From Psychrobacillus sp. OK032 (GTDB taxonomy: Bacteria; Bacillota; Bacilli; Bacillales_A; Planococcaceae), in the NCBI RefSeq assembly GCF_900111345.1, contig NZ_FOGY01000002.1, positions 248,001-312,000 on the forward strand: DNA of 64,000 nt, in the 5' to 3' direction. The position numbers and the translations under genes were made by a program. Below the pieces are notes generated by a model. That model was not told the origin of the DNA, did no database searches, and worked only from the letters and a program-made list of their open reading frames with translations. Of the stretch, positions 46,641 through 57,307 are shown one piece after another. Positions within the stretch are counted from its first letter, which is position 1, and the number at the start of each line of letters is the position of its first letter.

Positions 46641-47932
46641 TGTTCTTCTGCCTCCACTAGTGTAAATATATTACTTTTTACTTGTTCAATCAAATCGCTA
46701 AACGGTACTAGATACTGATTTCCTGTAGACAGAACTTTTAACATTGCACTTTGTTTTTCAAGTTCATCGTCCCCAATAACAACTGCTAACTTTGCTTTTA
46801 AACGATCCGCTGATTTTATTTGTGTTTTTATTTTTCGATCTAAATAATCCATCTCTGCAGTGATATTATTTTGACGTAAATCATACGTAAGCTCCACTGC
46901 TTTTTTCTTTGCAGCTTCCCCCATTCCAATTACATATACATCTAAAGATGACAGTTCCGCCCATTTATTGTTTTCTGCATTAATCGCAAGTAATAATCTT
47001 TCAATACTCATCGCAAACCCAATACCCGGCGAATCTGGTCCTCCAAGCTCTTCTACAAGTCCATTATATCTTCCGCCACCAGCAAGTGTTGTAATTGCTC
47101 CAAAACCTTCTGCAGTACTCATAATTTCAAAAGCAGTATGATTATAATAATCAAGTCCACGAACCAAGTTTGGGTCTACCTCAAACGGAATATTTAAAAG
47201 TGTTAAATATTCTTTTACTTTTTCAAAATAGGCAGCGGATTCTTCGTTTAAATAATCGGTTAAAGAAGGAGCTGTCGCCATTAATGGGTGATTACGATCT
47301 ACTTTACAATCTAAAATACGAAGTGGATTTTTTTGCAATCTATTTTGACAATCCGAACAAAACTCAGAAATATGCGGTTCAAAATGATTTACTAAAGCTT
47401 CTTTGTGCGCCACTCGACTTTCGGTATCTCCGAGCGAATTGATAACGAGCTTCAGCTTTTTCAAGCCAGCTTTTTGATACACAGACATCGCAAGCGAAAT
47501 TACTTCTGCGTCGATTGCCGGGTCTGCACTACCAATTGCTTCGATTCCAAATTGAACAAATTGACGATAACGTCCCGCTTGTTGTCTTTCATAGCGGAAC
47601 ATAGGACCCATATAATATAATTTCACTGGTTGGTCCGGATATCCGAACATTTTATGCTCTACGAATGCACGAACTGTAGAAGCTGTTCCTTCTGGGCGAA
47701 GAGTAAGTGAACGGTCCCCTCTATCTTGGAACGTATACATTTCTTTTTGAACGATATCGGTTGTATCTCCAACACTTCTCGTAAATAGCTCTGTATGTTC
47801 GAAAATAGGCGTTCTAATCTCTTTATATTGATACATACGACAAGTATCTCTTATTAACTCTTCAACAACTTGCCATTTTGCAGTTTCTGAAGGCAAAATG
47901 TCTTGTGTTCCTCTTGGCACTTTAATATCCAT
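46637..47932 (-). CDS. hisS: Histidyl-tRNA synthetase
   Basis: Class II synthetase, 431 aa. It begins [20 protein letters not shown]. Conserved parts are [19 protein letters not shown], the motif 2 region [14 protein letters not shown], the HisA motif [15 protein letters not shown] and [14 protein letters not shown]. The C-terminal anticodon-binding domain lies at residues about 330-425. Led by a T-box, but a repeat of about 140 bp lies between the T-box terminator and the start codon. Confidence 0.98.
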   Translation of the reverse strand: MDIKVPRGTQDILPSETAKWQVVEELIRDTCRMYQYKEIRTPIFEHTELFTRSVGDTTDIVQKEMYTFQDRGDRSLTLRPEGTASTVRAFVEHKMFGYPDQPVKLYYMGPMFRYERQQAGRYRQFVQFGIEAIGSADPAIDAEVISLAMSVYQKAGLKKLKLVINSLGDTESRVAHKEALVNHFEPHISEFCSDCQNRLQKNPLRILDCKVDRNHPLMATAPSLTDYLNEESAAYFEKVKEYLTLLNIPFEVDPNLVRGLDYYNHTAFEIMSTAEGFGAITTLAGGGRYNGLVEELGGPDSPGIGFAMSIERLLLAINAENNKWAELSSLDVYVIGMGEAAKKKAVELTYDLRQNNITAEMDYLDRKIKTQIKSADRLKAKLAVVIGDDELEKQSAMLKVLSTGNQYLVPFSDLIEQVKSNIFTLVEAEEQ

Positions 47933-47954
47933 GGCTATTGCCCCTTTCTTTTGT

Positions 47955-48090
47955 TTATCAATTACGCTAAGGCGTAATTGCGTCCAGATTTTTAATCGAG
48001 CATGCTCGATTAACTCCTTTCAAACTCTGTGACATCCGCCGGAGGCTTTATATTTATTCAACGGGTGTTTGGACATCCGCTGAATAAATA
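47955..48090. repeat. Mosaic intergenic repeat in the hisS 5' UTR
   Basis: Starts ATTACGCTAAGGCGTAAT with TGCGTCCAG, a hairpin end also present at 24095. It has ATCGAGCATGCTCGAT, then CCGCCGGAGGCTTTATATTT with CAACGGGTGTTTGGACATCC and GCTGAATAAATATAAA. The last part is an inverted repeat of TTTATATTTATTCAACGG. It lies between the T-box terminator and hisS, so it is carried in the mRNA. Confidence 0.8.
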
Positions 48091-48091
48091 T

Positions 48092-48368
48092 AAAAAAGCC
48101 CTCATCCCTTGCATATAGCAAGGGACGAGAGCTTATATAAGCTTCCGCGGTTCCACCCTAGTTGGTCAAAAAAACTGACCCTCTCGACTCTGGATAACGG
48201 CCAGCTCCGTTTTTGCCTACTAAAGAAAATCTTTTTCGACAAAAATCCTCTCGAATGTTGTTCACTGAGTTCGTCTGTAGGAAAGATTTCAGCCACGTCT
48301 TTCCTTCTCTTACCATCCGTTTAAAACAGTTACTTTTTCGGTCATTGGTTTGTTTTAGTTTTTAATTA
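48092..48368 (-). promoter_or_regulatory. T-box riboswitch leader of hisS-aspS
   Basis: The T-box AGGGTGGAACCGCGG is at 48159-48145. The terminator at 48132-48092 has AGCTCTCGTCCCTTGC pairing with GCAAGGGATGAGGGCT, then TTTTTT. Stem I elements are seen further upstream. A CAT (His) in GAACAACATTCG is the likely specifier; this is less certain than the T-box call itself. Confidence 0.92.
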
Positions 48369-48374
48369 TACTTT

Positions 48375-48403
48375 ATCTTAATAACGTAAGGGAAATAAGT
48401 CAA
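48375..48403 (-). promoter_or_regulatory. Sigma-A promoter of the hisS T-box
   Basis: TTGACT (48398-48403), a 17-nt spacer and TAAGAT (48375-48380) on the minus strand. Confidence 0.65.
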
Positions 48404-48408
48404 CCCTT

Positions 48409-48437
48409 TTGAATAAAAGGTAGAAATTTTATATAAG
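48409..48437 (+). promoter_or_regulatory. Sigma-A promoter of the amidase gene
   Basis: TTGAAT, a 17-nt spacer and TATAAG, divergent from the hisS T-box promoter and 30 nt before the start codon. Confidence 0.6.
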
Positions 48438-48467
48438 AATACTTACAATGGTAGTAGGAGTGATTCA

Positions 48468-50003
48468 ATGAAAGATAAAATAGTGCAAAAAATGACCATT
48501 TTATTCCTTGCTGTCATTCTACTAATCCCAACTATTCCAGTAGATGCACAGGAAAACGAGGTAACCGTAAATGTTTCTTCGTTGAAAGTTCGAACAGGCC
48601 CTGGACTTACATACGATACAATTGGTGCAGTTACAAAAAGTGACAAACTAGTTGTTATCGATAAAGCAAATGATTGGCTCCAGATTAAATACGGATCCAC
48701 AACTGGTTGGGTTGCCAGTTGGTATACATCAAGTGAAGCGATTGAAATGACGAATAAACAAATCGTTTCTAAAGTAAATCGCTTAAATGTACGAACAGAA
48801 CCATCTACCTCTTCTGCTGTTATCGGTCAGCTAAGCGAAGGAGACCAAACACCTGCCTACAAATCAGAGGGTGAATGGATAGAAATCGATTTTCAAGGTA
48901 GAAAAGGATGGGTAAACACAGCATATATTACGATTGCGGAGCAGACTGCAAACGAAATGAAGAGCTCTGAAACTCATACTTCAGAGAAATTATTTGTTGT
49001 ATCTGTAGATGTACTAAATATTCGTGCTAAAGCCGATCTTTCCTCTAAACAAATTGGACAAGTGACAAAAGGAGAGCAATTTGAAGTACTTGATACGGAT
49101 CATAATTGGGTAAAGGTTCAATTGGATAATGGGAAAATTGGATGGATATACAGTTTTTACGGTACATTCTTAAATGAACAGAATTCCACTCCATCTTCCG
49201 AATCAGTTAATACGATAACCATTTTATACAATGGCACTAATTTACGTTCAGATAGCACGACAAATAGTGCTGTGGTAAAGCGAGCAGATGCCGGAGAAAC
49301 GTTTGAAGTAACCGACAAAGTGAATGACTGGTATAAAGTCATTATGGAAAACCAATCAATAGCTTATGTAGCAAGTTGGTTAGTCTCGGCATCAAATTCT
49401 GTTGTCACTACTGATTTACCAATTCAAGAAAAAAAGCAACCTAGAAAAAAAGGGACATTGAAAGGCTTATCCATTGTGATTGATGCCGGCCATGGTGGTA
49501 ATGACCGTGGCACTACAGGAGCTCTTGGAACAGATGAAAAAGATATTACATTATTAACTGCAGAGCTGCTTTCTTCCAAGTTACAAGCTGCTGGTGCTAA
49601 CGTCATTATGACGAGGCAATCGGATGTTTATGTTGATCTTCGTAAACGTGTTTCAATCGGTCACCAAGCAGCAGCGGATGCATTTATTAGTTTACATTAT
49701 GATGCGGTAGAAAATAGTACTGTGCGAGGATATACGACATATTATATGCACAGCTATCAAAAGAAACTAGCGGAATATGTACACGCTGGACTAGGTAGTA
49801 TGATTTCGCTTAGAGATCGAGGAACACAGCCAGGAAACTATTTAGTTTTACGGGAAAATAAACAAAATGCAATTTTAATAGAGTTGGGGTATTTGAGCAA
49901 TCCTTCCGAAGAACGAAATGTCACAACTAGACAATTTAGAGATCAAGCAACACATGGTATATACAACGGAATTATTAACTATTTTGATAATCAGTTAGAT
50001 TAA
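48468..50003 (+). CDS. yrvJ: N-acetylmuramoyl-L-alanine amidase with four SH3b domains (YrvJ-like)
   Basis: Secreted cell-wall hydrolase that cuts the muramic acid-alanine bond. The 511 aa protein has a signal peptide (residues 1-26, ending PVDAQ) and four bacterial SH3 domains (about 29-86, 97-155, 174-232, 247-305) with LNVRT/LKVRT-type cores. The C-terminal Amidase_3 domain starts SIVIDAGHGGNDRG; zinc residues are in AGHGG, GTDEKDIT and SLHYDA, and the catalytic Glu in LIELGYLSN. GGAG precedes the start. The location opposite hisS matches B. subtilis yrvJ. Confidence 0.95.
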   Translation: MKDKIVQKMTILFLAVILLIPTIPVDAQENEVTVNVSSLKVRTGPGLTYDTIGAVTKSDKLVVIDKANDWLQIKYGSTTGWVASWYTSSEAIEMTNKQIVSKVNRLNVRTEPSTSSAVIGQLSEGDQTPAYKSEGEWIEIDFQGRKGWVNTAYITIAEQTANEMKSSETHTSEKLFVVSVDVLNIRAKADLSSKQIGQVTKGEQFEVLDTDHNWVKVQLDNGKIGWIYSFYGTFLNEQNSTPSSESVNTITILYNGTNLRSDSTTNSAVVKRADAGETFEVTDKVNDWYKVIMENQSIAYVASWLVSASNSVVTTDLPIQEKKQPRKKGTLKGLSIVIDAGHGGNDRGTTGALGTDEKDITLLTAELLSSKLQAAGANVIMTRQSDVYVDLRKRVSIGHQAAADAFISLHYDAVENSTVRGYTTYYMHSYQKKLAEYVHAGLGSMISLRDRGTQPGNYLVLRENKQNAILIELGYLSNPSEERNVTTRQFRDQATHGIYNGIINYFDNQLD

Positions 50004-50105
50004 GAACAGTGCAAGTACCCTCTTAGTACTAAACCTGTTTTGTATCGTTTTCGGAGGTATTTGGACAGGCTTATTACTATATCATTACCGTTTGTTTTTT
50101 TAAAA

Positions 50106-50147
50106 AGGTTGTTCGTGACATTAGTCACGATCAACCTCTCTTTTTTT
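50106..50147 (+). terminator. Terminator after the amidase gene
   Basis: AGGTTGTTCGTGAC and GTCACGATCAACCT with one internal mismatched pair, then CTCTTTTTTT. Confidence 0.88.
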
Positions 50148-50269
50148 CGGTAATTTTATTGCACTTGCCTTACCGTCGCCCTCCTTCAACAGTACGAATA
50201 AAGTTAAGATCTTTTTGGATAATGAGTGAAAAGATGCTTTCCAACTCATAAAGCTTCAAATGAGGACAG

Positions 50270-50490
50270 TCTAAGTTCGTGAATTCGTGGTGCTCCTGAG
50301 CAAAGCTCGTCGCAAAATAAAGAACATTTCGCAACGACTGCCTGACCCACATCGTGCGGGACTGAAGATGCAATTTCAGAGATCTTATCAGATGAGACAT
50401 CACAACGTACGAGCAAGCGGCGGTGATGGCTCATCGCTCACCCCGCGCAAAGCGTCCGCCTGTAACGGAAATCAGCGGTATCGGTTATCA
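50270..50490. repeat. Mosaic repeat block joining the 25-bp module and family A copy 3
   Basis: Fills the gap between the amidase gene and dtd. It has an inverted 25-bp module (50291-50315), CGCAACGACTGCCTGACCC with a small hairpin, and then a family A right half: GATGAGACATCACAACG, GGCTCATCGCTCACCCCGCG and AAAGCGTCCGCCTGTAACGG. The two repeat types are fused here. The short frames in it are not genes. Confidence 0.8.
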
Positions 50491-50527
50491 GAGCCATATT
50501 TTTTATTGTATCTGGAACACTAGGTTA

Positions 50528-50570
50528 TAAAAAAAGGCACTTCCTGTTTAGAATAAAAACAAGAAGTGCC
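50528..50570 (-). terminator. Terminator after dtd
   Basis: GGGCACTTCTTGTT and AACAGGAAGTGCC, followed by seven Ts on the minus strand. Confidence 0.92.
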
Positions 50571-50581
50571 CTATTTTTTAT

Positions 50582-51019
50582 TTAAGCTTCTAACATAATG
50601 GTCACTGGACCATCGTTTGTGAGTGTTACATCCATCATTGCTCCAAAAACCCCAGTTTCCACGGTGAAACCCTTATCACGAAGCTTTGTATTAAACAACT
50701 CCCATAATGGTTTCGCTATTTCTGGTCGAGCTGCTTCTATAAAACTCGGTCTTCTACCTTTTCGTGTATCCGCATATAATGTAAACTGGGAAACAGAAAG
50801 AATGGAGCCTCCTACTTCTACGATTGAATGATTCATCTTACCTTCATCATCTTCGTATAATCGCAAACCAGCGATTTTCTCTACTAAATAATTTATTTCT
50901 TTTTCACTATCTGTTGATGTAATGCCTACTAATAATACATATCCATAATCAATTTTCCCTGTCACTTGTCCATCTACTGTGACACTGGCATTTTGACAAC
51001 GTTGAAGCAACACTTTCAT
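50582..51019 (-). CDS. dtd: D-aminoacyl-tRNA deacylase
   Basis: Removes D-amino acids (and Gly from tRNA-Ala) from tRNA. The 145 aa protein starts [17 protein letters not shown]; the longer frame starts inside relA and is rejected. The active-site motif is [17 protein letters not shown]. The second is the GP motif [11 protein letters not shown] near the C-terminus. Overlaps nothing but lies 16 nt after relA, as in B. subtilis. Confidence 0.96.
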   Translation of the reverse strand: MKVLLQRCQNASVTVDGQVTGKIDYGYVLLVGITSTDSEKEINYLVEKIAGLRLYEDDEGKMNHSIVEVGGSILSVSQFTLYADTRKGRRPSFIEAARPEIAKPLWELFNTKLRDKGFTVETGVFGAMMDVTLTNDGPVTIMLEA

Positions 51020-51035
51020 GATACGGTGACTCCCT

Positions 51036-53228
51036 TTAGTTAATAATCCGTTGAACTGAATAAACATCTGGCAACTGTTTGATCCGCTCTGCTACTTTGT
51101 TTAAATGGGTGATATTTGAGATAAGTATTGTTAAATGGATATTTGCAATGTCATTGTCTGTTTTACCATTTACAGCTGCAATAATTGTTTTTGATTCATT
51201 TACAACTTGTAAAACCTCATTTAGTAAGCCCGGTCGATCAAATCCAGAAACTTCAATATCTACTTGATAATCTTTTTTCATCGGTATATCCGATTGTTCC
51301 CACTCGACTTCAATAATTCTGGAGTGCGCATCATCATTTTGTACGTTCGGGCAATCTGCACGATGAACAGACACACCTCTACCTTTCGTGATAAACCCTA
51401 CAATTTCATCTCCTGGGACAGGACTACAACAACGGGAAAGACGAATTAGTAGATTCTCGATCCCTTTTACAATAACACCTGATTCGGTCGTTTTCTTAAT
51501 AGCGGGTGCTTTCATTTCCGTTGTAATTTTTTCGAGTGCTTCTTCTTGATCTCGAATTTTACGCATTTTTTCAGCCAAACGGTTCACTACTTGCTGTGCT
51601 GTTATACCATTAAAACCAACTGCTGCATACAAATCTTCTTCCCCTGCAAAAGCATATTTTTCACAAACACGCTTAATATTTTCAGAGGTCAGTACTTCTT
51701 TTATCTCAAATTCTTGCGATTTAATTTCTTTTTCTACTTGTTCTTTCCCTTTCAAAATATTTTCATCTCTCAGTTGTTTTTTAAAGAACTGTTTGATTTT
51801 ATTTTTTGCTTGGGAGGATTGTGCAATTTTCAACCAATCTTTACTAGGACCAAATGATTGCTTAGAAGTTAATACTTCGATAATATCGCCTGTTTTTAAC
51901 TTTGTATCCAGAGGAACCATCTTTCCATTTACTTTCGTACCAATCGTTTTATTGCCAACTTCGGAATGTACTCGATATGCGAAGTCAATAGGTACTGAAC
52001 CAGCGGGAAGCTCGACAACATCCCCTTTTGGTGTAAAAACATACACCATATCTGAAAATAGATCGAATTTTAAAGACTCCATAAATTCTTCTGCGTTCGA
52101 CGATTCTTGCTGAAATTCAAGTATTTCCCTAAACCAAGATAATTTGGAATCTATCGTTTGATTACTTGCTTCTACTTTTCTTCCTTCTTTATATGCCCAG
52201 TGTGCTGCAACCCCGTATTCAGCAATATTATGCATCTCTTCCGTTCGAATTTGCACTTCTAGCGGATCTCCATTAGGCCCTATTACGGTAGTATGGAGAG
52301 ACTGATACAGATTTTGCTTTGGCATTGCGATATAATCTTTGAATCGTCCTGGCATAGGTTTCCATAATGTATGGATTACACCTAAAACCGCGTAGCAATC
52401 TTTAATGCTTTTGACAATAATTCGCATTGCGAGTAAATCGTAAATTTCATTAAATTGTTTGTTTTGGACAACCATTTTACGATAAATACTGTAGATATGT
52501 TTTGGTCGACCTGATACATCTGCGACTACTTCCATCTCATTCAGTTGATCACGAATATCATTCATCACATCTTTTAAGTAAGATTCACGCTCCGTACGTT
52601 TTTTCTTCATAAAGTTAACGATACGATAATATTGTTGAGGATTTAAGTAACGTAAAGCCGTATCTTCTAATTCCCACTTCACTGCAGAAATCCCTAGACG
52701 ATGTGCTAGTGGTGCAAAAATTTCTAGTGTTTCATTGGAAATTCGACGCTGTTTCGCCTCTGGTAAATGTTTTAAAGTACGCATATTATGTAAACGGTCC
52801 GCAAGCTTTATAAGAATTATTCGAATATCTTGAGCCATGGCGATAAACATTTTACGATGATTCTCTGCTTGTTGTTCTTCCTTGGACATATATTTAATCT
52901 TGCCGAGTTTTGTGACACCGTCTACTAGAAGCGCAACTTCTTCATTGAACTCTCGAACAATATCTTCTCGTGTATATTCAGTATCTTCTACCACATCATG
53001 TAGAAAACCAGCTGCAACGGTCTCTGGATCCATCTGAAGATCAGCAAGAATTCCGGCTACTTGGATGGGATGTAAAATATACGGTTCACCAGAATTACGA
53101 AACTGTTCTCGATGTGCATGCTCTGCAAGTTCATATGCTTTTTTCACAAAATTCACATGTTCTTCGTTCATATAAGTGGAAAGTGTTTCGAAAACATCTT
53201 CTGCTGTCTTCACTTGATCTTTTGCCAT
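51036..53228 (-). CDS. relA: Bifunctional (p)ppGpp synthetase/hydrolase RelA
   Basis: Stringent-response enzyme, 730 aa, ribosome-associated. The N-terminal HD hydrolase domain keeps its metal motif ([18 protein letters not shown]) and [14 protein letters not shown]. The synthetase domain is marked by [12 protein letters not shown] and [13 protein letters not shown]. The TGS domain starts [21 protein letters not shown] zinc-finger-like CCSP motif ([16 protein letters not shown]) and a C-terminal ACT domain follow. Both activities look intact. The apt-relA-dtd order matches B. subtilis, but apt and relA are separated by a repeat. Confidence 0.97.
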   Translation of the reverse strand: MAKDQVKTAEDVFETLSTYMNEEHVNFVKKAYELAEHAHREQFRNSGEPYILHPIQVAGILADLQMDPETVAAGFLHDVVEDTEYTREDIVREFNEEVALLVDGVTKLGKIKYMSKEEQQAENHRKMFIAMAQDIRIILIKLADRLHNMRTLKHLPEAKQRRISNETLEIFAPLAHRLGISAVKWELEDTALRYLNPQQYYRIVNFMKKKRTERESYLKDVMNDIRDQLNEMEVVADVSGRPKHIYSIYRKMVVQNKQFNEIYDLLAMRIIVKSIKDCYAVLGVIHTLWKPMPGRFKDYIAMPKQNLYQSLHTTVIGPNGDPLEVQIRTEEMHNIAEYGVAAHWAYKEGRKVEASNQTIDSKLSWFREILEFQQESSNAEEFMESLKFDLFSDMVYVFTPKGDVVELPAGSVPIDFAYRVHSEVGNKTIGTKVNGKMVPLDTKLKTGDIIEVLTSKQSFGPSKDWLKIAQSSQAKNKIKQFFKKQLRDENILKGKEQVEKEIKSQEFEIKEVLTSENIKRVCEKYAFAGEEDLYAAVGFNGITAQQVVNRLAEKMRKIRDQEEALEKITTEMKAPAIKKTTESGVIVKGIENLLIRLSRCCSPVPGDEIVGFITKGRGVSVHRADCPNVQNDDAHSRIIEVEWEQSDIPMKKDYQVDIEVSGFDRPGLLNEVLQVVNESKTIIAAVNGKTDNDIANIHLTILISNITHLNKVAERIKQLPDVYSVQRIIN

Positions 53229-53261
53229 GCTGAGCTCACCTGATTTCGTTTATATTTAAAT

Positions 53262-53490
53262 AGCCTCGGCGTATTTGCTTCCGCTTCACTTTGTTCAGCT
53301 CCGCAGAAAAAATATTGCTTCCGCTTCACTTTGTTCAGCTCCGCAGAAATTAGTTCGCCAAGACCAAGAAAGGAAGTTATCCTAAAAACGTCGCATCCTT
53401 GCGACAACTGCTAACTGACCTACATCTCGCAGGTATGAGCTCGCTCAATAATCTCTCTTGAAAATCTGTCGCTTGCTGAATGAAGATAAA
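53262..53490. repeat. Mosaic repeat block between apt and relA with a 35-bp tandem copy
   Basis: Starts GCCTCGGCGTATTTGCTTCC. The 35-bp unit beginning TTGCTTCCGCTTCACTTTGT occurs twice, at 53275-53309 and 53315-53349, without a mismatch. The hairpin remnants CGTCGCATCCTTGCGACAAC and CCTACATCTCGCAGG follow. It ends with the recurrent GCTGAATGAAGATAAAA. Confidence 0.85.
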
Positions 53491-53513
53491 ATAGTATATA
53501 GGTTATATTCTAT

Positions 53514-53547
53514 AAAAAAAAAGAGGGACTTGTAAAGTCCGCCCTTA
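53514..53547 (-). terminator. Terminator after apt
   Basis: Minus strand: AAGGGCGGACTT, TAC, AAGTCCCTCTT, then a run of Ts; one bulge and one G-U pair. Confidence 0.85.
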
Positions 53548-53548
53548 T

Positions 53549-54061
53549 TTAGTACTGCATTAGTGTGCATATATCGTAATCTTTTAGCTTCTTTCGCCCT
53601 TCAAGATAGGTAAGTTCGATTAAGAAAGCACATCCCACTACGACTCCGCCCAATTCTTCTACTAACCGAATTGTCGCATCAATTGTACCGCCAGTTGCTA
53701 GTAAATCATCGACAATTAGAACACGCTGTCCAGGTTTAACAGCATCTTTGTGCATTGTTAAAATATCTTTGCCATATTCTAATCCGTACTCAGCACGAAT
53801 TACTTCTCGTGGAAGCTTACCTTCTTTACGGACTGGAGCAAATCCTATTCCTAGTGAATATGCTACCGGGCATCCGATGATAAATCCACGTGCTTCTGGT
53901 CCAACTATAATATCAACATTTACTTTTTTCGCATATTCTACAATTTGGTCAGTTGCATACTTGTATGCTTCCCCATTGTCCATAATTGTTGTAATATCCT
54001 TAAAACTAATACCTGGTTTTGGCCAGTCTTCAACAGTTGTTACGTATTGCTTTAAATCCAT
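53549..54061 (-). CDS. apt: Adenine phosphoribosyltransferase
   Basis: Salvages adenine to AMP with PRPP. The 170 aa protein has [20 protein letters not shown] at the N-terminus. The PRPP-binding motif is [16 protein letters not shown] (about residues 118-133), with [20 protein letters not shown] upstream of it. The first 10 nt overlap the recJ stop region, so it is probably coupled to recJ. Confidence 0.97.
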   Translation of the reverse strand: MDLKQYVTTVEDWPKPGISFKDITTIMDNGEAYKYATDQIVEYAKKVNVDIIVGPEARGFIIGCPVAYSLGIGFAPVRKEGKLPREVIRAEYGLEYGKDILTMHKDAVKPGQRVLIVDDLLATGGTIDATIRLVEELGGVVVGCAFLIELTYLEGRKKLKDYDICTLMQY

Positions 54062-56406
54062 TTTTGCTCCTCCTCAGGAACGGTTTGCACTGCTCTTCGC
54101 TCTTCAAACCATTGTTTCAGTTCAATGTATGGCGCATATAATAGCTTCTGTTCAAGCTCGATTTCATTTGCACGCTGTTGATACGTTGGTGCTTCTGATA
54201 AATCTTGTTTGGCAAGATGATCATTCATAACCAACGACCCACCCTCTATTCTAACAAAATTCAGCTCAAAAAACACCTTTGACATAAAATTAATTGTTTT
54301 TTGACTCCAACCAGTATGCTTGGATAATTCATGTATATGCTGTTTTAATGCAAATGTTTTACGTTTTGCTAAAAAGGAGAAGTACCACTTAAATTGATCG
54401 CGCGTCGGTAATCCTTCAAAATACGTAGATTCATCTGCATAGAAATGTGCATATATCCTTTGCCACTGTTGATAATCTAACAATTGAGTGAGCTCATTTT
54501 CATTAGAAGGCAAATCTAAAATAGTCAGAAAGTCAGCGTGCACTTGCTGCTCCATCAATTCAGCAACTTGCCATATATCTTTTGGTATCACAGATCTAAA
54601 GTGAGCAATAGTTTGTTCATGGAACGCTACAAAAACAGTTTGTTCAGGCGGAATCATCGGTAACCAGCGGTTCACTTGGCGTATTCCTCTAATATCAAAA
54701 AGCTGCCAATCATTGGTTTTTGCGTCTTGAATCATTAGTTGCGGCTTTTTTCGTCCGTTCCACTCATTAATTTGTAAGTCGCCGATAAATGAGAGTTTGG
54801 TGGAAGGAGCAATTTCATCTGCTAGCTCTCCTTTACCAAATCCAATTGCATCTAACGATGTAACTCCTTGTTTCAACTCCATTTTCACATGGTTTTGTGC
54901 AGATCCAATTTTACGTATAGATGAAACTTCTACATTTTCTATACAATAAACCGGTTTTGTAAAATCCATTCCAAATGGAGCGAGCTGTTTTAGCGATTCA
55001 ATAGACTCAGTTGAAATTTCATCCATTTTAAGCGGAACATCTATCGATACAATTGGAACTAGGTGCTCTTCTGTCAAAGCTGTTTTAGCTTGTTCATTTA
55101 AACGGTTTCTAAACAATTCCACATGCTCTAGAGGCAAGGTCATACCAGCAGCCATTGGATGACCACCGAAATGTAATACGATGTCGCTATTTTTTGCAAT
55201 CTCATTATACATATGGAACCCTTCTATACTTCGAGCAGACCCTTTTGCTACTTGCTTTTCTTCATCAAAGCCAAGAACAATTGCAGGTCGGTAATATTTT
55301 TCCACCAGTTTAGAAGCTACAATTCCCAGTACGCCTGGATTCCAATCTTTTTTACCAACGACGATAACACTTGGCCCATCTACAATATTTGTTTGCTCAA
55401 TTATTTCAACTGCTTCATCCGTAATTTGCTTAACTATTGCCTGTCGTTCTTTATTTTTATCGTTTAACATATTGGCAATCGATAATGCATAGTTCGGCTC
55501 TTCTGTTAAAAATAATTCAACCCCAGGTGCTGCCTCACCTAATCGACCAATCGCATTAATACGTGGGCCAAACATAAATCCGACTGTTTCTTCATTGATC
55601 GTGGACAACTCCACGCCACTTATATTTGCGAGCGCTTCTATTGCTATAGAATTAGTTCGTTGCATTTGTTTTATACCTTGTTGGACAAAATAACGATTTT
55701 CTCCAGTCAATGAAACTAAATCCGCGATCGTTCCAATTGCTACTAAGTAGTAGAATTCTTTCGGTATCTCTCCAATTAGCGCATGTGCAACTTTAAAAGC
55801 TACCCCAACACCAGCCAAATGAGGAAACGGATACGTTGACTCTTGTAAGCCTGGGTGGATAATAATATCTGCCGCTGGTAATGTTTCTCCTGGTTCATGA
55901 TGATCCGTTACGATTACATCCATTCCTAAATTCTTTGCAAATTGAATCGCTGCATGCCCGGAAATACCATTATCAACCGTAATGATTAAGGAGACCCCTT
56001 CATCGAATGCTTCTTGAAATAACCGCTCACTTGGACCATATCCATCGATAAATCGATTGGGTATTTTAAATAGAGCATCTCCACCAATCGACTCTAAGGT
56101 TTTCATCATGATGGTCGTACTAGTTATACCATCTGCGTCATAATCACCATAAACCATAATTCGTTCTCCAGCATCTATCGCCCTTTGGACACGGGCTACT
56201 AATGCATCCATCCCATTTAGTAAAAAAGGATTATGTATTTGGGCTTCCGTTACATGTAAAAAAGCTCTTGCATCTTCCACGCTTTCAAAACCTCTGGATA
56301 CTAATACTTTCGCACACACACTAGGAATGGAAAGTTCCTTTTCTAGTTTAGAAACTAGCTGTTCGTCTGGTCTAGAAATACTCCACTTTTTTTGAGATTG
56401 AATCAT
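54052..56406 (-). CDS. recJ: Single-stranded-DNA exonuclease RecJ
   Basis: 5'-3' ssDNA exonuclease for recombination and mismatch repair. The 784 aa protein has DHH-family motifs: [13 protein letters not shown] (motif I), [20 protein letters not shown] (motif III) and the DHHA1 motif [15 protein letters not shown] fold and a C-terminal extension of about 200 residues (Bacillus type, DUF-like) end EEEQKWI. The start ATG 56406 is clear. It lies upstream of apt. Confidence 0.96.
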   Translation of the reverse strand: MIQSQKKWSISRPDEQLVSKLEKELSIPSVCAKVLVSRGFESVEDARAFLHVTEAQIHNPFLLNGMDALVARVQRAIDAGERIMVYGDYDADGITSTTIMMKTLESIGGDALFKIPNRFIDGYGPSERLFQEAFDEGVSLIITVDNGISGHAAIQFAKNLGMDVIVTDHHEPGETLPAADIIIHPGLQESTYPFPHLAGVGVAFKVAHALIGEIPKEFYYLVAIGTIADLVSLTGENRYFVQQGIKQMQRTNSIAIEALANISGVELSTINEETVGFMFGPRINAIGRLGEAAPGVELFLTEEPNYALSIANMLNDKNKERQAIVKQITDEAVEIIEQTNIVDGPSVIVVGKKDWNPGVLGIVASKLVEKYYRPAIVLGFDEEKQVAKGSARSIEGFHMYNEIAKNSDIVLHFGGHPMAAGMTLPLEHVELFRNRLNEQAKTALTEEHLVPIVSIDVPLKMDEISTESIESLKQLAPFGMDFTKPVYCIENVEVSSIRKIGSAQNHVKMELKQGVTSLDAIGFGKGELADEIAPSTKLSFIGDLQINEWNGRKKPQLMIQDAKTNDWQLFDIRGIRQVNRWLPMIPPEQTVFVAFHEQTIAHFRSVIPKDIWQVAELMEQQVHADFLTILDLPSNENELTQLLDYQQWQRIYAHFYADESTYFEGLPTRDQFKWYFSFLAKRKTFALKQHIHELSKHTGWSQKTINFMSKVFFELNFVRIEGGSLVMNDHLAKQDLSEAPTYQQRANEIELEQKLLYAPYIELKQWFEERRAVQTVPEEEQKWI

Positions 56407-56499
56407 TTCTTCACTTCCTTATATTCTATTATAACGTAAAAAAGAGTTGTATCCAAAAGAACATTTTGGTACAACTCCTCCGCTAAATTCAAGATCAAA

Positions 56500-56632
56500 T
56501 GTGCCTAGGCGTATTTGCTTCCACTACTCTTCATTCATCTCCACAGAAGTTATTACTCCTGCGCAAGCTCGTCGCAACAAAACATCTGCTCCTGCGCAGG
56601 CTCGTCGCAACAAAACATCTGCTGAATGAAGT
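56500..56632. repeat. Mosaic repeat between lapA and recJ with tandem 25-bp modules
   Basis: Starts TGTGCCTAGGCGTATTTGC. Two inverted copies of the module (ACTCCTGCGCAAGCTCGTCG at 56555-56578; GCTCCTGCGCAGGCTCGTCG at 56588-56611) have a 33-bp period, the same as at 12066-12123. It ends GCTGAATGAAG at the lapA stop codon. Confidence 0.85.
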
Positions 56633-56982
56633 TAATTCGGTGTATTTTCATCCTTTACTTCTGTTAGCTTTTCCACTTCTTGTAATGATTTTTCTTGTTG
56701 AACAACAATTTCATTTTGCAAAGCACTAATGGATGCCTCTTTCTTCCCTAGTTCTTTTTCAAGATGTTTCACTTTTCTTGATAGAATAAAAGAACGATAG
56801 ATTGCAACCGCACCACTTAAAAGTGCTCCTAGTAATGCAGAACCAAGTATTACTAAAATAAGGGGCCAGTCAGCTGTACCAAGAACATAATTTACTGGTA
56901 CAGAGTCAACATTGTATACCGCAAATAATGCAATAATTACTGCAAATAATAATCCAAATAATAACGACCACTGAAACCTCAA
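56632..56982 (-). CDS. LapA domain (DUF1049) membrane protein
   Basis: 116 aa. Two transmembrane helices lie at about residues 5-25 (LLFGLLFAVIIALFAVYNVD) and 40-63 (LILVILGSALLGALLSGAVA). A cytoplasmic coiled coil with heptads (KVKHLEKELGKKEASISALQ) follows. It matches the LapA/YciS-type family found as YrvD in B. subtilis beside recJ. In proteobacteria the family is linked to LPS regulation; in Gram-positives the role is unknown. Its TTG start is preceded by GGGGTG. The repeat begins directly at its stop. Confidence 0.85.
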   Translation of the reverse strand: MRFQWSLLFGLLFAVIIALFAVYNVDSVPVNYVLGTADWPLILVILGSALLGALLSGAVAIYRSFILSRKVKHLEKELGKKEASISALQNEIVVQQEKSLQEVEKLTEVKDENTPN

Positions 56983-57017
56983 CTTGACACCCCATTTATT
57001 TTGTATTTTAGCATATA

Positions 57018-57245
57018 AAAGCGTTAGCGCCTATCTAATAGGAATACAGTCTAAGTGCGCGACGTCATGTCGCAACGACTGTATGACCTGCTTCGTGCAG
57101 GCTTCCGACAGTTAAATAAGGAGAAGGCATCCGTTCATCAACAGATGCATAACCCGGATCGTGCGGGCCCAGGAGGCAGCTCCCCAGCCACCACAAGAGA
57201 TTTTGTTTGCGACGAGCTGTGCGCAGGAAAAGGCGCAGAAGCTGG
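57018..57245. repeat. Mosaic hairpin repeat between secDF and lapA
   Basis: Large stem-loop with arms ATACAGTC (57050) and GACTGTAT (57077) around CGCGACGTCATGTCGC, followed by the small hairpin CCTGC-ttcgt-GCAGG (57087-57101). Another, CCCGGATCGTGCGGG, is near 57154. A direct 25-bp module copy, TTTGCGACGAGCTGTGCGC, starts at 57206. No gene is supported. Confidence 0.8.
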
Positions 57246-57251
57246 ACTACA

Positions 57252-57295
57252 GAAAAAGGGAACAGAATATATGTAATATATACCCTGTTCCCTAA
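57252..57295 (-). terminator. Terminator after secDF
   Basis: AGGGAACAG and CTGTTCCCT with an AT-rich, partly self-paired loop, then TTTTTCT on the minus strand, 12 nt after the stop. Confidence 0.85.
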
Positions 57296-57307
57296 AATAG
57301 TTAAACC

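Noticed and set aside
48102-48296. 64-codon minus-strand frame upstream of hisS
   Set aside because: It lies entirely within the T-box leader, whose structure explains the sequence.
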